In this document: piece by piece, positions 45,626 through 54,397 of the stretch
How positions within the stretch are numbered: the stretch's first letter is position 1
How the letters are laid out: the number at the start of each line of letters is the position of its first letter
From: Archangium lansingense
GTDB taxonomy: Bacteria; Myxococcota; Myxococcia; Myxococcales; Myxococcaceae
NCBI RefSeq assembly: GCF_026626635.1
Contig: NZ_JAPNKA010000001.1
Coordinates: forward strand, 5,208,001-5,272,000
DNA length: 64,000 nucleotides
Direction: 5' to 3'
Translations under genes and position numbers: made by a program
Notes under the pieces: model-generated
The model's database searches: none
Told to the model about the DNA's origin: nothing
Seen by the model: only the letters and a program-made list of their open reading frames with translations

Positions 45626-46079
45626 CTACGGCTTTCTTTCCACGAGTTTGGCGAGCTGCTCCGTGACGGTGCCCCATCCATCGTAGAAGCCCATGCCTTT
45701 GTGCGTATTTCGATCGGCGTTGCTCTTGTGCATCACGTGGGCGACGTAGTCGGTGCCCATCGGATGATCCTTCAACGTAATGATCGCGGTCATGAAGGGC
45801 TGTTCGGCAGGTCTCCAGCCACCGACCAGAGAATTCGTGAAGACGATGCGTTCGAGCTCGTCAACGGCGAGAAAGCAGCCACTCGGATGGGGCATGCAGG
45901 GTGACGAATGCGCCGCCGGGACGGAGGTCCATCTCCAGAACCTTGCATCGGGCCGGCGCTGGAACCCACCATTGCTCGAAGCTCGCGCGGTCCGTCCAGG
46001 CCCGCCAGACGGCCGCCCGGGGCGCCTTGATGACTCGCGATATCGTCAGGTCGAGCTCTGGATTGAAAGTGGGGTTCAT
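45626..46079 (-). pseudogene. SRPBCC (AHSA1-type) protein, frameshifted
   Basis: The N-terminal piece (LDLTISRVIKAPRAAVWRAW, RASFEQWWVPAPARCKVLEM, DLRPGGAFVT) and the C-terminal piece (CFLAVDELERIVFTNSLVGG, TAIITLKDHPMGTDYVAHVM, GFYDGWGTVTEQLAKLVE) are in different frames. The break is near 45885, where a loop present in intact relatives is shortened; a small deletion with frameshift is the simplest explanation. Together they make an AHSA1/START-like ligand-binding domain. The start overlaps the stop of the ArsR gene upstream (ATGA), the common ArsR-SRPBCC pairing. As sequenced the protein cannot be made whole; a sequencing error is possible. Confidence 0.8.
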
Positions 46080-46468
46080 TTCGATTTTTCCTTTTTCTGA
46101 ACGGCGGTAACAAACAGCTCGAGCCTGTCGGTACGGCCTTCCCAGAGGGCGCGTTGCTCGGACAGCCACTCCTCGACAGCGGCAAACGACTTCTTTTCAA
46201 TGGTGCAGGTCCGCACACGGCCTTCCTTGTGCGTCTGAATCCATCCACTCTCCTTGAGGAGATGGATGTGTTTCATGAAGGAAGGCAAAGCCATGTCGAA
46301 TGGCTCCGCCAACTCGCTGATGCTTGCAGGGCCTTTGCCCAGCCGCCTCAACACCGCTCGGCGAGTAGGGTCGGCAAGCGCCTGGAAGATGCCGTTCAGC
46401 TGCTCCGCCTTCCTGGCTGAACCTCCAATGGGCCCAGCGGCCCCGGCCGACGCGGAGTCGCCCTCCAC
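46076..46468 (-). CDS. ArsR-family transcriptional regulator
   Basis: 130 residues with a winged helix: QALADPTRRAVLRRLGKGPA (helices 1-2), SISELAEPFDMALPSFMKHIHLL (recognition helix) and SGWIQTHKEGRVRTCTIE (wing). No Cys-rich metal site is seen, so it belongs to the non-metal subgroup that usually sits before an SRPBCC gene, exactly as here. It probably represses its own operon. The GTG start adds a loose N-terminus of about 20 residues; a later start is possible. It is divergent from the C58 protease gene, 44 bases apart. Confidence 0.85.
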   Translation of the reverse strand: MEGDSASAGAAGPIGGSARKAEQLNGIFQALADPTRRAVLRRLGKGPASISELAEPFDMALPSFMKHIHLLKESGWIQTHKEGRVRTCTIEKKSFAAVEEWLSEQRALWEGRTDRLELFVTAVQKKEKSK

Positions 46469-46512
46469 GGGCCCAGCACGTTGCTTGACGCGGGTGGGAC
46501 GCGCTACCGAAG

Positions 46513-47256
46513 ATGCCCTTCATGCCCCCATCTGCTGGATCTGTTCAGAAGTGCAGGACGCTGGGCGATGATGGAGTGACGGCGATCCACTTTGCCCAAG
46601 TGTTGGATGAGTTGGCGAAGAAGAACAAGAAGATTGAGGACATTTCTGAGGTCTTCCTCAAAAACTACATTCGCCTCCGAGGGTTGGTCGGCGCCTACTC
46701 GGGGACAACCAAAGTCTGGAATCAAACGGCGATCTACGGCAATACGCTCCATGGGGCCGCGGGGGTGTGCTGGGCACTGTCCCACCTCTGGATTCGTTGC
46801 CACAAGCACGGTTCCGTCAAGGACCTCTACGTGAATGATCCCGCGCTGCGCGAAGAGCTGCAGTTCCTGCGTGAGGTGCAGGTGGCGGGTAAGAAAGGGA
46901 ACCCCATGGCAATGACGCTCGCGTACATGAGATCGCACAAGCTCGTGCCCAAGAATCCGTACATCGCAAGGACGGAGTACGAACTGGTCCCACGTGGCAT
47001 TTTGACTCTCGCCGATGGGATTGGCGTGTCAACCGTGGGCGATGGCCTGTACTCGGTGCTTTCGTTCGATGGCGAGGGCTCGGGCCATGCTGTCGTCACT
47101 CTCCTGTATCCAGGCGGAGTTTCGATATTCTTTGATCCCAATATCGGTGAGGTGAAGTTTCAGTCGAGCTTCTATTTGAAGCTGTTCTTGTTGAAGTGGC
47201 TGCCAATCGAGTACCCGTGGGCCAAGACGGCAACAGTGGATCGCTATTTCACGTAG
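46513..47256 (+). CDS. YopT-like cysteine protease (peptidase family C58)
   Basis: 247 residues. A catalytic triad typical of YopT/AvrPphB can be placed: Cys86 in AAGVCWALSHLWIR, His192 in GEGSGHAVVTLL and Asp208 in VSIFFDPNIGEVKF. The His-Asp spacing of 16 equals that of YopT, and the FFDPNxGE motif is a hallmark of the family. No signal peptide, so it would need a secretion system or act inside the cell. YopT-type enzymes cut host proteins near lipid anchors; a role in predation or toxin action is conceivable but unproven. Third-position GC is lower than in neighbours (many AAG, ATT, TTC mixtures), which points to transfer. The ribosome site is weak; the ATG in frame at 46522 is an alternative. 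Confidence 0.75.
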   Translation: MPFMPPSAGSVQKCRTLGDDGVTAIHFAQVLDELAKKNKKIEDISEVFLKNYIRLRGLVGAYSGTTKVWNQTAIYGNTLHGAAGVCWALSHLWIRCHKHGSVKDLYVNDPALREELQFLREVQVAGKKGNPMAMTLAYMRSHKLVPKNPYIARTEYELVPRGILTLADGIGVSTVGDGLYSVLSFDGEGSGHAVVTLLYPGGVSIFFDPNIGEVKFQSSFYLKLFLLKWLPIEYPWAKTATVDRYFT

Positions 47257-47323
47257 AGCTCGTTCCTGGCGGGAGGCGACTCAAGCTGGACGCTCATGCG
47301 CCGGCCAGATGCAGAAGAGAGCG

Positions 47324-47451
47324 TCACCCGCCCTCCAACACCAGCTTCACCGCTCCGGCCTTAAACTCCGGGCTGAAGCTACGCCGCTGCCGCCTCTGCT
47401 TCTTCTCGCTCTCCGACATCCAACACCTTTCCATCACATCGGGGGGGTCCA
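47324..47451 (-). mobile_element. IS3-family left-end remnant with orfA fragment
   Basis: On the minus strand 47419-47324 reads as a short frame beginning MSESEKKQRRQRRSFSPEFK and ending in LEGG before a stop, the start of an IS3-type OrfA. The outer end TGGACCCCCCC (47451-47441) looks like an IS tip. The rest of the element is missing. The surrounding gap 47257-47776 contains no other gene that I can support. Confidence 0.6.
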
Positions 47452-47776
47452 CGGAAGCGGGGGACTCTCATGAGCAGCGTTGTCCCGAATGCAGCCAGCG
47501 CAGCAAGATTGTGGGCATTTCTCCTACGACCTGGCGAAGACGCCGGTCCTCGGATGGCTTTCGCGCTCTCGCAGAAACCGAGCGCTGTTGAGCGTCATGG
47601 TCAGACGCCGGGCCGCGCTCACGTTCTCCAGGGAGCACCCGGGCACTCGCAGGTTCTCACCTACCCCTTCAGGCCCATGTCACGTTGGAGACCCGATGCG
47701 CCTAGTGTATTCCCGCGCATCCTCGGAGGAGATGAATGGACATGAGAGCTGAGAAACGGCCGTCGCGAGAATCCCG

Positions 47777-49174
47777 GTGGGAGTCTGGGCCCACAAGGGC
47801 GTGAACCAGCCCATCGAGGCGCCTTCGGCGGATCCGGCGCAGGCGCAGACCATCAACCAGTGGGAGACCGAGCAGCACGCCGAGCTGACGAAGTACCTGC
47901 GGACCCGCTTCAAGAACACCGGCAAGACGTTCGTCCTCAAGGGCTGGGAGACCGACTGGATCCTCGTGTACGGAGGCGGAGACGCCCCGGAGTCCACGCT
48001 GACTGCGCTGGTGAACACCCTGCGGGAGGAGGGACTGGGCGGATGGCGCGACGGAGCGGCGAAGTCCATCATCCACATCACCGACGCGCCGCCGCACGAT
48101 CCGGAGGTGCAGACGGGCTACACCGCCATCTCGGTCACCTCCCACGCCTACGCGCCGTATGTGGAGCAGCTGCCGCTGCCGGCGTCGAACTCACTGACGA
48201 CGGCCGGGCCGCAGCCCGTCCCCGCGGGCGCGCTCACGCCCTCGGTGCGTATCTTCCCCATCGTCGTCGGTGACGACCCCGCGACCCTCGAGTCCTCCAC
48301 CTTCTTCGCCACGCGGACGAAAGGCCGGGTGTTCACGGCGGACACCGCGCAGGAGGTCGTGGAAGCCATCCTCGATGCGGTGACGACGCCCCCGGCGTCG
48401 ACGTTCCGCGTGCACGGCACCGTGGGCATCTCCGGCAGCGACATGAAGGGTGCCAACCGGCTCACCCGCGGGCCCTGTGCCGGTCAGCCCTTCATGACGG
48501 CCACCGCGCTCAACTCCACCATCGACGTCGACTTCAACGGGACCAAGGCGACCTGGGACTGCACCGCCCCCGAGTACTCGTTTGGCGAGCTGCCATTCAC
48601 GCCGGGCACGAAGACCTTCACGTTCGATCCACCGGGCCCCTACAAGTGCGAGTGGTACGTGCTCTACGGCACGCGTGACTCCGAGTCGTTCACCGCGAAC
48701 CCCGATGGTACGTGCTCGGTGACGGTCGGCATGAGCAAGCCAGGCGAGCTCTTCGTCTGGTTCCTCGTGAAGCCCATCGCCCTGTACAAGGTGACCGGCG
48801 CGGTCGGCCTCTTTGGCAGCGACATGACGGGCGCCAACCGCTTCACCCGAGGCCCGTGCCCCGGCACGCCCTTCAACACCAGCTCCGCCATCAACGTGAC
48901 GCAGGCTGACCTGGGCGCGGCCCGCTGGGATTGCGCGGCACCGTCCTTCTACTTCGGAGACACCCTGGGCCAGGGCGTACCGCTGGGAACGGGCACTCGC
49001 AGCTTCACCTTCACGCCGCCTCCCGGGTACCGGTGCAACTGGTACTCGGCCTACGGGACGAAGACGAGTGAGTCGTTCTCCACCAGCGGCAATTCGTGCA
49101 CCATCACGCTGGGGCTGAGCGCGAACCCGGGAGACATCTTCCTCTGGTACTACGTGCAGCCGACGTCTCCCTGA
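47777..49174 (+). CDS. chimeric protein: truncated von Willebrand A domain plus duplicated novel domain
   Basis: 465 residues. The first 55 (VWAHKGVNQPIEAPS..., TGKTFVLKGWETDWIL) look like part of an unrelated, hydrolase-like protein. At about residue 57 the sequence switches to the second half of a VWA domain (VYGGGDAPESTLTALVNTL, SIIHITDAPPHDPEVQTGYT, VRIFPIVVGDDP). The first half of that domain, with the DxSxS metal site, is absent. From about residue 205 there are two copies of a roughly 125-residue domain (VHGTVGISGSDMKGANRLTRG and VTGAVGLFGSDMTGANRFTR), each with a WDC motif and paired cysteines. No signal peptide is visible. It is probably a broken secreted protein joined by recombination; the GTG start is doubtful. 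Confidence 0.6.
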   Translation: MGVWAHKGVNQPIEAPSADPAQAQTINQWETEQHAELTKYLRTRFKNTGKTFVLKGWETDWILVYGGGDAPESTLTALVNTLREEGLGGWRDGAAKSIIHITDAPPHDPEVQTGYTAISVTSHAYAPYVEQLPLPASNSLTTAGPQPVPAGALTPSVRIFPIVVGDDPATLESSTFFATRTKGRVFTADTAQEVVEAILDAVTTPPASTFRVHGTVGISGSDMKGANRLTRGPCAGQPFMTATALNSTIDVDFNGTKATWDCTAPEYSFGELPFTPGTKTFTFDPPGPYKCEWYVLYGTRDSESFTANPDGTCSVTVGMSKPGELFVWFLVKPIALYKVTGAVGLFGSDMTGANRFTRGPCPGTPFNTSSAINVTQADLGAARWDCAAPSFYFGDTLGQGVPLGTGTRSFTFTPPPGYRCNWYSAYGTKTSESFSTSGNSCTITLGLSANPGDIFLWYYVQPTSP

Positions 49175-49196
49175 GACGGAGGATGAACCAGGTGCG

Positions 49197-49219
49197 CCCT
49201 CCGTCGCGAAGGCGGAGGG
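49197..49219 (+). terminator. possible terminator hairpin
   Basis: CCCTCCG and CGGAGGG form a 7-bp stem 20 bases after the stop of the chimeric gene; no T-run. The remainder of 49220-49476 shows nothing recognisable. Confidence 0.35.
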
Positions 49220-49476
49220 TGGCACCGCTCCTCCAAACAGGTGCGGAGGATGCTGGGGTAGCCCGGGTCAGGGCAGGGCGGTACCAGGTTGCCCCCACCT
49301 CGCACACTCCGGCGCCCCCTCCGGGGTTCAGGGGGCCGGGTTCTCCGGGGGCTGCGGCGTCGTACGGCTCCACGATGGAGTGGATGCGTCCCAGCGCATC
49401 CCGGATGGGCCCTGGGTAGGCGGCCCGAAGGGGCGTAGAGGGGGTGGCATGAACCGCGCTCCGCTCCGCTTCTTCT

Positions 49477-50085
49477 TCAGCGCTCTGTCGGCTTCGGTCG
49501 TGAGGGAGAATCAGGGTCGGATTGCACAAACGTCTCGTCGAAGGAGGGCAGCCCGTCGATGCTGGTCCGGTTCCATCGGCCGCGGTAGGCGGCCAGGCGT
49601 TGGCTGCCCAGGTTGTGGGCCCAGCGTGGGATGATTTCGCGCTCTCCGACGTACCGCATGAGCGGGACGCCGGTGCCACAGGACTGCGAGACCCGTGCGA
49701 CCGTGACGAGGATGACGGCGCGCACACCGTCGTGGGGCGCGTCGGGGAAACGCTCCAGCCATGACTCGAACGCTGGTGTGGATGCGGCGATGGCAGCGCC
49801 GGTCCCGTGGACCCGGACGATCCTCGGCGGGTCCTCGAAGGCGCAGAACATCAGGACAATGCGACCGTTCTGTCGTAGGTGGGCGACCGTCTCGGCGCCG
49901 CTGCCGACGTAGTCGAGATAGGCGATGGTGCGCTCATCAGCCACATGAAGGGTGCCACGCATGCCCTTCGGGGAGAGGTTGACATGGCCCCCTGGACCGT
50001 CGCACGCGGTGCCGACGAAGAACAGCGGTTGGGCGGCGATGAACTCAATGGTCTTCGGGTCGAGGGCCTCCTTTACCTTGGCCAT
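49477..50085 (-). CDS. pyridoxamine 5'-phosphate oxidase family (PPOX-type) protein
   Basis: 202 residues with the split-barrel flavin-binding fold: FIAAQPLFFVGTACDGPGGHV, LSPKGMRGTLHVADERTIAYL, GSGAETVAHLRQNGRIVLMF and AFEDPPRIVRVHGTGAA. Many PPOX proteins of this kind bind FMN, F420 or haem rather than make PLP, and this lacks the extra C-terminal region of PdxH. The C-terminal 60 residues (IIPRWAHNLGSQRLAAYRGR) are typical of the subgroup annotated as pyridoxamine oxidase-like. The start overlaps the end of a frameshifted gene upstream on the same strand. Confidence 0.85.
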   Translation of the reverse strand: MAKVKEALDPKTIEFIAAQPLFFVGTACDGPGGHVNLSPKGMRGTLHVADERTIAYLDYVGSGAETVAHLRQNGRIVLMFCAFEDPPRIVRVHGTGAAIAASTPAFESWLERFPDAPHDGVRAVILVTVARVSQSCGTGVPLMRYVGEREIIPRWAHNLGSQRLAAYRGRWNRTSIDGLPSFDETFVQSDPDSPSRPKPTER

Positions 50086-50640
50086 GGCGTCTCCCGCGTG
50101 TCAGCGGTCGCGCTGCGCGCGGACCTGAAACTCGCCAACATCGCGTCGTAGAAGTCGGCGCACGTGTTGAGCCGGAGCTCGGCTCCAGCGAGCACGGCGG
50201 CTGTCATCTCCGGCGCGGCGGTCACCGCGGACAGGGTGACGTTGTCCAGCCAGCCGCTGCCGTGTGCGCGCTCGAGCTCGACGTGGACCTGGAAATACTC
50301 GCGGCTCGCGGTGTCCCACAGGCCGGTGCGTTGGAGGCCCTCGAGGACCTTCTCGTTGTGGTCGGGATCCAGCGCCTCGCTCGCCACCAGCGCCCCGAGA
50401 TACTCGAAATGCAGCCGCCGGTTGAGGCCGAGAAGGCTGAAAAGCCGCCCTGCGAAAAGGTCAGTCGGGAGCGTTCGCGACACTCCCAGGCCCGCTCCAG
50501 GATGCGGCGTATCTGGACCAGCGTCGGGTCGAACTGATTGACGAGGCCCGCCTGGGGCGGGGTTCCGACATTCTGCTCAAGCGACTCGCCACTGGCGCCG
50601 ACGCGGTCAACTTCGACGACGAGAACTCCCCCAATCAGGG
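50073..50640 (-). pseudogene. iron-containing redox enzyme family (haem-oxygenase-like), frameshifted
   Basis: The longest clean frame (50073-50483) has LLGLNRRLHFEYLGALVASE, REYFQVHVELERAHGSGWLD and LRLNTCADFYDAMLA, with His/Glu residues typical of the haem-oxygenase-like di-iron proteins. The upstream part continues in another frame (VEVDRVGASGESLEQNV, DPTLVQIRRILERAWECRE), with the switch near 50460. The gene seems to be decayed or to contain a sequencing error. The beginning is not clear. Confidence 0.55.
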
Positions 50641-50663
50641 GAGGAGGCAAGCGCCGACTTATT

Positions 50664-50693
50664 GGGTGTGTCCACAAAACCGGGGCAGGCTCA
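50664..50693 (-). repeat. possible IS3-type terminal remnant
   Basis: Read on the minus strand the segment begins TGAGCCTGCCCCGGTTTTGT, resembling IS3-family ends (TGA..C.GCCCCGG). No transposase sequence is attached. Confidence 0.35.
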
Positions 50694-50762
50694 GTGGGCA
50701 GGGAGCAGCTGCTTGATGTCTCTTGCCGCACCACCCGATACTTCGTGGGATTCGAGACACGA

Positions 50763-51056
50763 ATGCGATTCCATTTCCACCGCAGCGCTCGGGTGGCCCT
50801 CTCGTGGATGTGCCTGCTGTACCTACAGGGCTGTTGGATGTGCATGGAGCCATGTGGAACCAACGCGGCATGGCAACGGCGCGCGGCGCCTGTCCGCAGG
50901 GACAAGCCAATGGTGTTCTGTGTGGATGGCTGGGAGCGCTTCTGTTCCATCCCGGCGAGCCCGGCCGATGGTGGTGCGCAGGAGTGCCTCGAGTACGACT
51001 GTCGGCCCGTAGTGGATGCAGGCGGTCAGGACGTTCCTGATGGAGGCGCGCACTGA
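50763..51056 (+). CDS. small lipoprotein, hypothetical
   Basis: 97 residues with a lipoprotein signal (ARVALSWMCLLYLQGC, lipobox YLQGC). The mature part has six further cysteines (CMEPCGTNAAW, CVDGWERFC, CLEYDCRP), suggesting disulfides in an extracytoplasmic place. Family not recognised. No strong ribosome site. It sits between decayed genes and could itself be a fragment. Confidence 0.55.
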   Translation: MRFHFHRSARVALSWMCLLYLQGCWMCMEPCGTNAAWQRRAAPVRRDKPMVFCVDGWERFCSIPASPADGGAQECLEYDCRPVVDAGGQDVPDGGAH

Positions 51057-51166
51057 AGCGGCGAGCCGCGGCCCTGATCGTCCTGGTGGCCCTGGCGGTC
51101 CGCTTCCTGCCCGGGCTGATGGCGGAGCGCCCCCCGGACCCGCCGCCCGATGCCCCCTTTCAGAGC

Positions 51167-51631
51167 TCATGGAGCCCGGGTGACTCCCATGGCAACCAGA
51201 CGCTCCTCCTCGTGATTGGCGCGGTGTGCCTCATGGGTGCCGCTGGCGCATAAGAAGAATGGGGGCAATTGCTCGTCGCTCAACGGCCTGAGCGTCTCCA
51301 CCGTCGCCTGGCGCGCCGCGCGGAACGCGCCAAATACAGCCGAGGGTTCCGCGGCGGCATAGTTGCGCTCCTTGACCAGTGCGTAGGTATCCAGCGAAGC
51401 GAGCACCGGCCCGGTCTCGTTCAACAGCCGTCTGAAGCGCACGTGATAGCCCTCGAGCTCGATGTCACGCACGTGGCAGATCTGCTCCAGGGCAGTCAGG
51501 TTCTCGCTAGGACAACCCTCCCAGGAATCGGGTATCCAGCGCGTCAGTTCGCGCGGAAACGCGTCATAGAATTGCTCCAGCTGTGAGGGAAATTCCGCCA
51601 ATGCGGAGAGCGTCGTGGCAATCATGGTCAT
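51167..51631 (-). pseudogene. DinB-like protein with replaced C-terminus
   Basis: About 154 residues. The first 120 (TLSALAEFPSQLEQFYDAFP, NLTALEQICHVRDIELEGYH, ARQATVETLRPLSDEQL) match the DinB/YfiT-like four-helix bundle with the first metal-binding His. The last part, after SDEQL, is unrelated (PPFFLCASGTHEAHRANHE) and lacks the helix with the remaining metal-binding histidines expected in the family. The opposite strand in this tail reads as a fragment of a secreted or membrane peptide (LIVLVALAVRFLPGLMA), so a rearrangement probably fused two remnants. Confidence 0.55.
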
Positions 51632-51742
51632 CCTGAGATCCAGTGCGAAGCTACTGCGTAGCGGGGAAGGTATCCCATCTCGACGACATCGTTCACCCGC
51701 CCCGGCCCCCATCCCATCGAGGGCCGCCTTCCCCTCGCGGGC

Positions 51743-52777
51743 TCAACCGCCGCCCACCAGCGAGCGCTGCGCGGTGAGCAGTTCGCGCTTCCGGCTCTCG
51801 GGCAGGAAGCTGTGCTCGACGGCGGCCGCGGCCAGGGAGAGCACGGTCTCCACCGACCAGCCAAAGGTGGCCGCGCATCGCAGGTACTCGTCGGTCAGGC
51901 TGGTGGAGAACAGGGGTGGATCGTCACTCGCGAGGCTCACGGAGAGCCCCGCCTCCATCAGCTTCGGAAGCGGATGCTGCTCCAGGCCAGGGCAGACGTG
52001 CAGCGCCACATTGCTGGACGGGCACACCTCCAGAGGGATCTGGTGCTCTGCCAGGTACTCGACGAGAGCGGGATCCTCCAGGCAGCGCACGCCATGCCCC
52101 AGGCGCTCGGCGCCGAGCCAGCGCAGCGACTCCCAGATGCCCTCGGGGCCACGAAACTCCCCCGCGTGAGGCAGGCTGTGCAGACCTCCTTCGCGGGCCC
52201 GGGAGAAGATCGACGCGAAGAACTCCAGCGGCCACCGGGCCTGCTCCTGTCCACTCAGCCCAAGCCCGATGACGCCCTGCTCCCGCCCGCGCAGGGCCAG
52301 TTCTAGCGTGGGCTCCGCGTGCTCCGTGCGGTCGCGCATGATGTCGAGCACCCATGCGAGCTCCACCCCGTGCGCACGGTGCGCCCGTGCACGGCCCTCG
52401 GCCAGCCCCTCGAGCAAGACCGCCTCGGGCACGCCGCGCTCCACATGGGTCATCGGTGTGATTGTTACCTCCGCGTAGCGCACGTTCTGCGCCGCGAGCA
52501 CACGCGCCAGGTCGACGGTGATGGCGGTGAAATCCCCTGCATCCACGAGGCATTGGCTGATGGCCAGATACAGTGTGAGGAACTGCTCGAAGCTGGCGAA
52601 ACGGTAGTGGCGCCGCAGCCCCTCGATGCCCTCCGCGGCTCCAGGCAACGAGATGCCATGTTTCCGCGCCAGGGAGAGCGCCATCTCCGGCTGGATGCTG
52701 CCTTCGAGATGGAGGTGGAGCTCGGCCTTGGGAAGCTGGCGGATGAGCGCTTCGAGCTCGGGGGCGAGAGTCGTCAT
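51743..52777 (-). CDS. add: adenosine deaminase family protein, classical type
   Basis: 344 residues with all hallmarks: LPKAELHLHLEGS (metal HxH), LPHAGEFRGPEGIW (catalytic Glu), ERLGHGVRCL, EVCPSSNVALHV and SLASDDPPLFSTSLTDEY with the adjacent Asp pair. It should deaminate adenosine or a related nucleoside; in organisms with the futalosine menaquinone route a close relative deaminates aminofutalosine, so that is an alternative. The internal ATG (MTTLAPELEALIRQ) gives the usual N-terminus; 51 upstream in-frame codons look non-coding. The 240 bases before it show no gene that I can support. Confidence 0.88.
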   Translation of the reverse strand: MTTLAPELEALIRQLPKAELHLHLEGSIQPEMALSLARKHGISLPGAAEGIEGLRRHYRFASFEQFLTLYLAISQCLVDAGDFTAITVDLARVLAAQNVRYAEVTITPMTHVERGVPEAVLLEGLAEGRARAHRAHGVELAWVLDIMRDRTEHAEPTLELALRGREQGVIGLGLSGQEQARWPLEFFASIFSRAREGGLHSLPHAGEFRGPEGIWESLRWLGAERLGHGVRCLEDPALVEYLAEHQIPLEVCPSSNVALHVCPGLEQHPLPKLMEAGLSVSLASDDPPLFSTSLTDEYLRCAATFGWSVETVLSLAAAAVEHSFLPESRKRELLTAQRSLVGGG

Positions 52778-53017
52778 GGCATGCCCATCAGAACTCAAGC
52801 GCCTCCCGCTGTCACCGGGTGATGGCCCCGCTTGCCGCGCCTGCGCCCTCCGTTCGCACGAGCACCTCTCCCCGCTGCAGTGGCTCGCGGTGGTGCTGGT
52901 GAGCACCGCCTCGGCGGGGGCCACGCTCACGGCGCGCCGCGCGCCTCCGCCGCCCGTCGAGGCTCGAGCGGCTCGGGTCGCATGGTGCGTGCGCGCCGTG
53001 AACGGTGACGTGGGACG

Positions 53018-54397
53018 TCAGCGCGGCGTGAGCTTGAGCAGCTTGCCGTTGGTGGCGTCGGTGAGCAGGTAGAGCGCTCCCTCGGGTCCCTGCACCACCT
53101 CGCGGATGCGCTCCTTGCGCTCCGTGAGCAACCGCTCCTCGCCCACCACGAGGTCATTCCTCATCATGAGCCGCACCAGCGCCTGGCTGGCCAGTCCGCC
53201 GATGAAGACGTTGTTCTTCCACTCGGGGAAGAGGTCTCCGGAGTAGATGGTCATGCCCGAGGGGGCGATCACCGGATCCCAGTAGTACACGGGCTGCTCC
53301 ATGCCCGGCCCCTGGGGGCTCTGGTGAATGGGAGCGCCGGAGTACTCCTCGCCGTAGCCGATGGTGGGCCAGCCGTAGTCCTTGCCGGCCTCGGGACGGT
53401 TGAGCTCGTCACCCCCTTGCGGTCCCATCTCCACGATCCACAGCCGCTTCTGGCTGTCGAGCGCCGCCGACAGGATGTTGCGGTGGCCCACCGACCAGAT
53501 CTCCGGCTTGGCCTCCGGGTTGCTCAGGTACGGGTTGTCCTGGGGCACCGTGCCGTCGGGATTGATGCGGACCACCTTGCCGAAGTGGCTCTTCACGTCG
53601 CGCGCTTGGACGCGGCCCGCGAGGATGGAGCGCTCACCGAGCGTGACGAACAGCTTGCCGTCGGGGGTGAACACGAGCCGTCCGCCCGCGTGCAGGGTCG
53701 ACTCGAGCGTGGGCATCATCCGGAAGATGACCTGCACGTTCTCCACGCGCGGCGTCTCACCGTCCACGAGCTTCGCGCGCGCCACCGCCAGGCCGTTGCC
53801 GCCCTGGCGCGGCTCGTAATAGGTCCAGTAGATGAGGCCGCTCTGGGCGTAGTCGGGACCGACCTCCACGTCGAGCAGGCCACCTTGTCCGCGAGCATCC
53901 ACGCTCGGCAGACCCGTGACGGCGGGGGACTTCGCGCCCTGGGGCGTGACGATGTAGAGGGCGCCGGACTTCACCGTCACCAACATGCGCTGCTCGGGCA
54001 GGAAGGCGATGGCCCAGGGATTCCTGAAGCCCGAGGCAATCTCGGTGACCTGGAAGGCCGTCTTCGATTTGACTTCCGGGGCGCGCGTCTGACCAGGGAA
54101 GGCCGGTTCGAACTCGGGCACGTTGGGAGGTCCCGTCTGGACCGGGGGGCCGCTGGGAAGGGGTTCCTCGGGCTGGGTGCCCGCGTCGGTGGGCGGGGTG
54201 CCTGCGTCGGTGGGCTCCTGCGGCGTGACGCCCGCGTCGGTGGGCTCCTGCGGCGTGACGCCCGCGTCAGTGGGCTCCTGCGGCGTGACGCCCGCGTCCT
54301 CGGGAGCTTGCGGCGTGCCGCCCCCGTTGTCGGGGGGCTGGTTGCCACAGCCCGACAGGAGGGCGGCGATGATGAAGGTCATCGACAAGGTTCGCAT
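53018..54397 (-). CDS. PQQ-dependent sugar (glucose/sorbosone) dehydrogenase-like lipoprotein
   Basis: 459 residues. The signal peptide ends in a lipobox (LLSGC), then a linker with three PQEPTDAGVT repeats. Then comes the six-bladed propeller of the soluble aldose sugar dehydrogenase family: GFRNPWAIAFLPEQRMLVT, GQGGLLDVEVGPDY, LHAGGRLVFTPDGKLFVTLG, WSVGHRNILSAALDSQ, EMGPQGGDELNRPEAGKDYG and PVIAPSGMTIYSGD. The HAGGRL and GHRN motifs are the usual PQQ/calcium-site signatures. It would oxidise sugars in the periplasm or on the cell surface if PQQ is available. The ATG with GGAGAAAG upstream starts the signal. Confidence 0.9.
   Translation of the reverse strand: MRTLSMTFIIAALLSGCGNQPPDNGGGTPQAPEDAGVTPQEPTDAGVTPQEPTDAGVTPQEPTDAGTPPTDAGTQPEEPLPSGPPVQTGPPNVPEFEPAFPGQTRAPEVKSKTAFQVTEIASGFRNPWAIAFLPEQRMLVTVKSGALYIVTPQGAKSPAVTGLPSVDARGQGGLLDVEVGPDYAQSGLIYWTYYEPRQGGNGLAVARAKLVDGETPRVENVQVIFRMMPTLESTLHAGGRLVFTPDGKLFVTLGERSILAGRVQARDVKSHFGKVVRINPDGTVPQDNPYLSNPEAKPEIWSVGHRNILSAALDSQKRLWIVEMGPQGGDELNRPEAGKDYGWPTIGYGEEYSGAPIHQSPQGPGMEQPVYYWDPVIAPSGMTIYSGDLFPEWKNNVFIGGLASQALVRLMMRNDLVVGEERLLTERKERIREVVQGPEGALYLLTDATNGKLLKLTPR
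54211..54300. repeat. three 30-bp tandem repeats coding for PQEPTDAGVT
   Basis: Three consecutive 30-base units differing at a few final bases; they form the linker of the sugar dehydrogenase lipoprotein and keep its frame. Confidence 0.9.

Noticed and set aside
51041..51248. Plus-strand frame with a hydrophobic N-terminus (LIVLVALAVRFLPGLMA)
   Set aside because: No start codon or ribosome site; overlaps the end of the DinB remnant. Possibly a gene fragment.
52778..53017. Short plus-strand frame with a hydrophobic stretch (LAVVLVSTASAGATL)
   Set aside because: No ribosome site or recognisable family; codon pattern inconclusive.
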